Shown here piece after piece: positions 59,917 to 64,000 of a stretch of 64,000 bases of DNA. The DNA is from Vibrio spartinae. Its GTDB lineage: Bacteria > Pseudomonadota > Gammaproteobacteria > Enterobacterales > Vibrionaceae. The position numbers and the translations under genes are program-made. The stretch spans positions 1,231,001-1,295,000 of the forward strand of contig NZ_AP024907.1 of the NCBI RefSeq assembly GCF_024347135.1. Direction: 5' to 3'. The notes beneath the pieces are model-generated. The model did not search any database, was not told where the DNA came from, and was given only the letters and a program-made list of their open reading frames with translations. The stretch's first letter is position 1. Every line of letters begins with the position of its first letter.

Positions 59917-59988
59917 CATCTGATGTATCCTTTTTAAATCAATATCTTAGATTATGTTTAGGTCCTAGAAAGTAATTGGTACTAAATT

Positions 59989-60165
59989 ATGTTCTATCTT
60001 AGTCAATGCGACTCCGGTATCTGGTATTTCCGTTATCAAATTCCACCTCAGTATTGTTCTTATTTTAACGGGCGTGAAATCAAAAAATCTCTTCGCACTC
60101 GCTGCCGCCTTACGGCAAAATTGAGGTCTGCAACAGAGCCTTGCTTAATTCAACCAATGGCTTGA
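59989..60165 (+). pseudogene. Truncated tyrosine integrase, N-terminal arm only
   Basis: A 58-codon frame encodes MFYLSQCDSGIWYFRYQIPP, then YFNGREIKKSLRTRCRLTAK, ending soon after at a TGA. Gly-x-Trp-Tyr-Phe-Arg followed by KKSLRTR is the typical arm-binding N-terminus of phage/island tyrosine recombinases (DUF6538-like). The core-binding and catalytic domains (R...HxxR...Y) are absent. The tail overlaps the 3' end of the FHA gene on the other strand. An integrase gene directly beside ffs and pointing away from it is the usual arrangement for an island that integrated at the RNA gene. Confidence 0.65.
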
Positions 60166-61128
60166 ATCTATTTCCAACTGATTCCCCTTAATCACCTGAT
60201 AGTTCGTTGCTGCCAGTCTTATCCGTCCTCGTTTCCTTTCAATAATATTGGGGACCATCACCCCCATTGTTTCCTGCAATTCGGCCAGTTGCTTTCTAGC
60301 TCGGTGGATCTGAATGTTGATGTGGGTCTCAGATATTCCCATGTCTTTTGTTAGCTGGTCTACAGAACGCCAGCCCTGTGAGGGTTCAGGTATGTTCTGT
60401 CTTAAATCCTCCGCTTTGTAGCGTGCGAGCAGAGCCGTGAGATAATGGTGGCTTCTGGTTTGGCAATCGATACATCGCTGGCTGTCCTTGATGGTGAGTT
60501 CGGTGAGCTCCTCGTCCTGACTGATATTGAAGATGTAGCGAAAATTGCTGTCTGGCTGTGCATCTAGATATTCAGTTTCCTGTTCTTCTGAGTGAGCTCC
60601 TTTGAACAACCGCCATGCTTTGTTTGAGAACTCAAGCTGCTCGCCGTCCTTCAGTACATAGCATTGGCTACTTGTTAAATGCTCGCATTGCCACTCTTGG
60701 TTCTCTTGGTCATAGATAACAACCAGCTCTGGGGATGTATCATCGGGCAAGAAGTGGTAGCGCTTTAAGTAAATTGGTTCTAGGTGATGTGATTCATTGT
60801 TATCGTGATATGCAGGAAGAAGTATATCTTTTGGGGGCTCTAGGCTCGCGATGACGAAAGGTTCTTTCTGAGCCGAGGAAAACCAGATCTGGTCTCCACG
60901 TTTAAGCTGGTAAGGGCAATGGGTTTCGAGTCGTTCTCCATTTACACGTACACCGTTTTTACTGAGATCTCGAATATACCAGTGCTTTTTAAACTCAATG
61001 ATAGCATGAATACGGGAGACGTCCGGGAGATTAATTGTCGTGTCTACAGCGGAAGATAGTCGACCAATCTGATGAAAGGCTTTGAGGTAAATGGGGTGCT
61101 CGAGGCGAATGTTACTAAGATAAGCCAT
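60145..61128 (-). CDS. FHA-domain protein with C-terminal winged helix
   Basis: This 327-residue protein has an N-terminal forkhead-associated domain (about residues 15-95): GRLSS, then SRIHAIIEFKKHWYIRDLSK, then NGVRVNGERL, with the Arg, Ser-Arg-x-His and Asn-Gly residues that bind phosphothreonine. The middle (100-235) is unassigned and contains a CxxC (RCIDCQTRSHH). The C-terminus (about 250-315, WRSVDQLTKDMGISETHINI, HRARKQLAELQE, ERKRGRIRLAATNYQ) looks like a winged helix-turn-helix. It is therefore probably a phosphorylation-responsive regulator or adaptor. It is the last gene of the YcaO-TfuA operon, 56 bases after the preceding gene. No protein kinase is visible in the window. Confidence 0.75.
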   Translation of the reverse strand: MAYLSNIRLEHPIYLKAFHQIGRLSSAVDTTINLPDVSRIHAIIEFKKHWYIRDLSKNGVRVNGERLETHCPYQLKRGDQIWFSSAQKEPFVIASLEPPKDILLPAYHDNNESHHLEPIYLKRYHFLPDDTSPELVVIYDQENQEWQCEHLTSSQCYVLKDGEQLEFSNKAWRLFKGAHSEEQETEYLDAQPDSNFRYIFNISQDEELTELTIKDSQRCIDCQTRSHHYLTALLARYKAEDLRQNIPEPSQGWRSVDQLTKDMGISETHINIQIHRARKQLAELQETMGVMVPNIIERKRGRIRLAATNYQVIKGNQLEIDSSHWLN

Positions 61129-61184
61129 GTTTTTCTCCTGACTACTATGCGTAAGTTCACTTTAGTTGTTCGTAGAGTGTGTTG

Positions 61185-61529
61185 CTAAAGCGTGTAGCTA
61201 TATGCGTAACTGAGTGTCTCTTCGAGGGTCAGCGCATCTAACTCATCCAACAGATTCTGGTACTCGGGACTTTTCCGGATGAGCTGCTCAAAGGCGCTTT
61301 CAAGTTCGCTGTTCAGTTGCTCTATAGTTAGTGCCGCTGTATTCCACTGGTTCTGTATTTTCAGCGTTGGGCATTGTTCCTCCGAAATAAACCAAACTGA
61401 TGTCAGCGTCCAGCCAGTCTGATTAGCAAGTGGGGGAAAAATACATTTTGCGAGTTCTCGGAATTGGTGCTCCTTATCTCGGCTAATTTCTAGTGATGCG
61501 ATAATGTTCAATGGTTGTTGGGAAGTCAT
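61185..61529 (-). CDS. Unknown 114-residue protein in the YcaO-TfuA operon
   Basis: I do not recognise this protein. The start at 61529 overlaps the TfuA stop by four bases (ATGA); the longer frame to 61619 lies inside the tfuA gene. It has a mixed alpha/beta N-terminal part (LNIIASLEISRDKEHQFREL, TLTSVWFISEEQCP) and a helical, acidic C-terminal part (NSELESAFEQLIRKSPEYQN, LLDELDALTLEETLSYAYSY). There is no leader/core division or Cys/Ser/Thr-rich tail, so it does not look like a modified precursor peptide. Strict coupling to tfuA suggests a partner or adaptor of the modification enzymes. Confidence 0.65.
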   Translation of the reverse strand: MTSQQPLNIIASLEISRDKEHQFRELAKCIFPPLANQTGWTLTSVWFISEEQCPTLKIQNQWNTAALTIEQLNSELESAFEQLIRKSPEYQNLLDELDALTLEETLSYAYSYTL

Positions 61530-62887
61530 CCTTGTTCTCCTGATTGCATTTGGTATTGAAAGTCTTGTACTACGGCGCTTTTTAGTTCGTCCAGAGAGTG
61601 AAAGCCAAGTATTTGCCATACATCGTTAGGGTTTTGTGTTGGGCTATCTGGATGTTTAACGGCGAAAAACCACTCCCAGAGTTGTTGCTCATTTATGGTT
61701 AGGTCTTGTATAGCCAGCGTTGGCGCCTGTCGCTTAAAAGCGATCCGTGCCTGATAGTCAGCGTAGCGGTTGTTCAGTTTCAGAATATCCAGTATATCGC
61801 CTTCTAATTGTGGGTCGATGCTTTCCAGCCAGGCCAAAAGTGATTGTTCGTTGACGAGAAGGTCAAAATTGCACTCGTCGATACCTTGTGAGGCTAGCCA
61901 TGTGGCGAGGCGATCAAAATTCAGTGTTTGATCAATATAGGCAAATTGACGAAACGCTAGTTCAATCAGTGCGTTCTGTTGTTGGCTGCCAGTTAGCACG
62001 GGACGGTGTGACGAGGCCGTCCTCAAGGCTGATTTTCGACATAAAGCTTGCTGCTTAAGATCAAGAAAGCACCCATCAAGTTTGAGTTCGCGCACCAGTT
62101 CTTCCGGCGAGAGTGAGTGATCCGAGAGCTTTTTCTGGTAATCCAGGTGGGAGGTGAGCCTTTCCCATGTGTCTGTCCTTGCGAAGTGGTGGACTGGTTT
62201 GTTGTTGATAGCATCCTGTTTGCCATTAAAACCAGGGCTTGTATCAGTAAGTCCATTGAGGTGTTCAAGCAGCGCTACCGCATCCTGTTTTTTGATATTA
62301 ACAGTATGCTGTTCGATAAAGATTTGAAGCAACAGCGACTTTTCTTCACTGAGTAGCGCGGTGGCCTGCTGCTTTAGTTGCTGATATGTCCGTTGGGGGT
62401 AATGGTGCTGCTTTAGCACCTCTGTCAACCTCGCTTCTTCATGAGGGGTGATAATCTGGTTCTGGGTAGCGGCGGCAAGTGTAGCCCGGATGTTGACCAT
62501 TGGAACTGAGATCGCCGGATAGCCAAGTTCTGCTGGACCATGAACCAGTGCGACCTCATCATCATCCTCCAGTTCACCGGAGTGAAAGCGCTTGAATACT
62601 TCACCAAAGCCTTCCATTCCTAAGCTTGCAAGTTCTGCGGCCCTGAGAGCCCCCATACTTGCGCAGCCGTAGACGTTGATTCCAAGAGACAGGGCGTAGA
62701 GAATCTCTTTGTGCCATACCGCAGGCACGCTCTCGAAGTAGCCATCAATTAGAACGATGACCTTGGGCTTGTCGTGAGTGGCGAGATAGATATCTCCCTG
62801 TTTGGCCGGAGGCCGACAATCCGCATCAAGTAGGCGGTGTACCTCTTGTGCGGTGATCGTGGGGCCGCTGAATAGAATAATGCTCAT
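61526..62887 (-). CDS. TfuA-like protein, partner of YcaO
   Basis: The product is 453 residues from ATG 62887, overlapping the YcaO stop by four bases. The first 200 residues are a classical TfuA core: IILFSGPTI, VIVLIDGYFESVPAVWHKEI, then LYALSLGINVYGCASMGALR, AAELASLGMEGFGEVF. TfuA proteins assist YcaO in installing thioamides (trifolitoxin, thiovarsolin-type peptides, methyl-coenzyme M reductase), possibly by delivering sulfur. The C-terminal 250 residues are helical and of unknown role, making it about twice the length of minimal TfuA proteins. Confidence 0.88.
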   Translation of the reverse strand: MSIILFSGPTITAQEVHRLLDADCRPPAKQGDIYLATHDKPKVIVLIDGYFESVPAVWHKEILYALSLGINVYGCASMGALRAAELASLGMEGFGEVFKRFHSGELEDDDEVALVHGPAELGYPAISVPMVNIRATLAAATQNQIITPHEEARLTEVLKQHHYPQRTYQQLKQQATALLSEEKSLLLQIFIEQHTVNIKKQDAVALLEHLNGLTDTSPGFNGKQDAINNKPVHHFARTDTWERLTSHLDYQKKLSDHSLSPEELVRELKLDGCFLDLKQQALCRKSALRTASSHRPVLTGSQQQNALIELAFRQFAYIDQTLNFDRLATWLASQGIDECNFDLLVNEQSLLAWLESIDPQLEGDILDILKLNNRYADYQARIAFKRQAPTLAIQDLTINEQQLWEWFFAVKHPDSPTQNPNDVWQILGFHSLDELKSAVVQDFQYQMQSGEQG

Positions 62888-64000
62888 AGCCACTCTTCCT
62901 TACGTGTCAGTGACGCTATTAGCGATGTCGCTCGTTGTCCGGGAATGTATCCTGTGGTTTCATCAATGCCTTCCAGCCCTGGTACAACGACTCTGGCAAC
63001 GGGTATTTTATATTGGTTTTTTTCGAGGTTAACGACACCGACCTGAGTGATCCCAACTTGCCTCAACTTGCCTAGGACAAGCTTTATGTCATCGTCAAAA
63101 CGTTGGTGGCTCCAAGAGGGGATATCGGCAAAGTTCCTCAGGGGCCCTGCATAACTTTCAGCAGAACGGACAGCAGTGCTTTCTTCACCACGTGAATGAT
63201 AATCGTTCGCTTTAATGTCATCTCTAGAGCCGGAAATGAGGGTGAGGCGGGTTTGGGCTGCTTCAGTCAGTGCTCGCAAAAGAGCAATAGATTTACAAGG
63301 ATGGGTGCCGGAGCCAAAAGCAGGATAGCGGGGGCTAGTGGTCGCGTTTTCTGAAATAATGCGACAGAAAAAACTCGGCAACTCAATGTCAGAAGTAATA
63401 TCCCAAACTTGGATATAAACCCCCGCCTCTCGGTATTTGGCAAGGATGCTAAGGCAGTCTGAGTCGTCGATGGTGTCGAGGTTCAGCTGGCGAGCAATAG
63501 GACTATCGGCATATTTTTGTTCGAGCCTCCACAGTGTCAGCGCATCGCGCTCTATGACTTCGCAAAGCCCGTGTACGATTGCTTCGTCGAGCGTGTTTCC
63601 AGATGCCAGCCCATTTGAGCTCATGATAAATGCGCCGCTGCCGGTAGGAAGTGGCAGGGTATAGTTGCAGTGGACCACCTCATAAGGGATATGGATGGCT
63701 TGCTGAGTGAACAGTTCCTCTCCTTCTATCCAGAGCAGTTGGTTGTGGCTGGAAAAATGGCTAAAAGACAGCTTTGGTAACCTATCCACATCTATTACAT
63801 GATGGTTTTCTGAAAGCTGAGCAAGATTTGATAACCTGAGCGGCAGGTCGATATTTTCTGCATGGTAGGTTTCAATCGCTTCCATAGCGCCTGATACCTT
63901 GGCGGAAATAACATCCAGCCCCTTTCCCTGAGCGACAGAAATAGCACATGATTCAGGGCGGCACACAGTAACAACAGGAATGCCAATGTTATCGAGGCCG
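62884..64000 (-). CDS. YcaO-domain cyclodehydratase/thioamide enzyme, N-terminus outside window
   Basis: The frame stays open to the window end (reading GLDNIGIPVVTVCRP), so the gene begins beyond 64000. YcaO features are clear: SVAQGKGLDVISAKVSGAME then AIETYHAEN (ATP-binding Glu residues), VIERDALTLW, and YPAFGSGTHPCKSIALLRAL then TEAAQTRLT. YcaO enzymes phosphorylate backbone amides with ATP to form azolines or, with TfuA, thioamides. The C-terminus is not proline-rich, which favours a TfuA-assisted thioamidation type over an azoline cyclodehydratase. The substrate peptide or protein is not visible here. Confidence 0.9.
   Translation of the reverse strand, partial: GLDNIGIPVVTVCRPESCAISVAQGKGLDVISAKVSGAMEAIETYHAENIDLPLRLSNLAQLSENHHVIDVDRLPKLSFSHFSSHNQLLWIEGEELFTQQAIHIPYEVVHCNYTLPLPTGSGAFIMSSNGLASGNTLDEAIVHGLCEVIERDALTLWRLEQKYADSPIARQLNLDTIDDSDCLSILAKYREAGVYIQVWDITSDIELPSFFCRIISENATTSPRYPAFGSGTHPCKSIALLRALTEAAQTRLTLISGSRDDIKANDYHSRGEESTAVRSAESYAGPLRNFADIPSWSHQRFDDDIKLVLGKLRQVGITQVGVVNLEKNQYKIPVARVVVPGLEGIDETTGYIPGQRATSLIASLTRKEEWL

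Noticed and set aside
59602..59923. Frames on the plus strand over the ffs region
   Set aside because: They coincide with the ffs promoter and RNA sequence; conservation is explained by the 4.5S RNA, not by protein coding.
61185..61529. RiPP precursor peptide for the YcaO-TfuA pair
   Set aside because: 114 residues, evenly mixed composition and no leader/core boundary or modifiable repeat; more likely an accessory protein.

Overview
The window is bacterial and reads as a Vibrio (Gammaproteobacteria, Vibrionales) chromosome segment. The evidence is a V. cholerae-type integron attC (VCR) half-site, an ERIC repeat, a complete menFDHBCE operon, and an E. coli-like tesB / ybaY / atl / ffs gene order. 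Species cannot be fixed from this sequence alone.

Layout. (1) 1-1832: end of a core lipid-recycling gene (Aas-type AMP-binding part, cut by the window edge) and a small unknown ORF. (2) About 1849-34616: a roughly 33-kb accessory block, AT-richer by eye than its flanks. It carries all copies of a repeat family built on TAAG / AGGACAC ... GTGTCCT ends. Inside it are a minimal ethanolamine operon (eutB-eutC-eat plus an AraC regulator); a repeat-rich cassette graveyard (RAYT transposase element with four tandem left ends, two internally deleted derivatives, two attC-like sites, and broken NUDIX, leuA and nucleotidyltransferase genes); a diguanylate cyclase and a choloylglycine-hydrolase-family enzyme; a tryptophanase operon with a candidate tnaC leader, tnaA, tnaB and ridA; a LysR-linked peptide ABC importer with two M20 peptidases; a patatin phospholipase; a small secreted protein; a chemoreceptor; and an MFS/MarR pair with a striking operator. 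(3) 34680-36020: a secreted PL9-type pectate lyase. (4) 36360-59920: GC-richer, core-like sequence with a nickel/peptide-type ABC importer, alaA, menFDHBCE (menaquinone), yeiH, an LplT-acyltransferase fusion with a TetR regulator, a Tim44-domain protein, a cysteine desulfhydrase with a divergent DecR-like regulator, tesB, ybaY, atl and the 4.5S RNA gene ffs. (5) 59989-64000: immediately 3' of ffs lie a truncated tyrosine integrase and a tightly overlapped YcaO-TfuA-unknown-FHA operon that runs off the window end.

How the genes work together. Ethanolamine is imported and cleaved to acetaldehyde and ammonia without a microcompartment. Tryptophanase makes indole, pyruvate and ammonia, with RidA placed to clear the aminoacrylate intermediate. 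Imported peptides meet two metallopeptidases encoded in the same operon. Pectate lyase and a chemoreceptor point to life near plant polysaccharide. The men genes build naphthoquinone for anaerobic respiration.

The two most unusual points are the FHA-TfuA-YcaO peptide/protein-modification locus beside an integrase remnant at ffs, and the TAAG-repeat/RAYT family that marks gene junctions and both ends of the accessory block.
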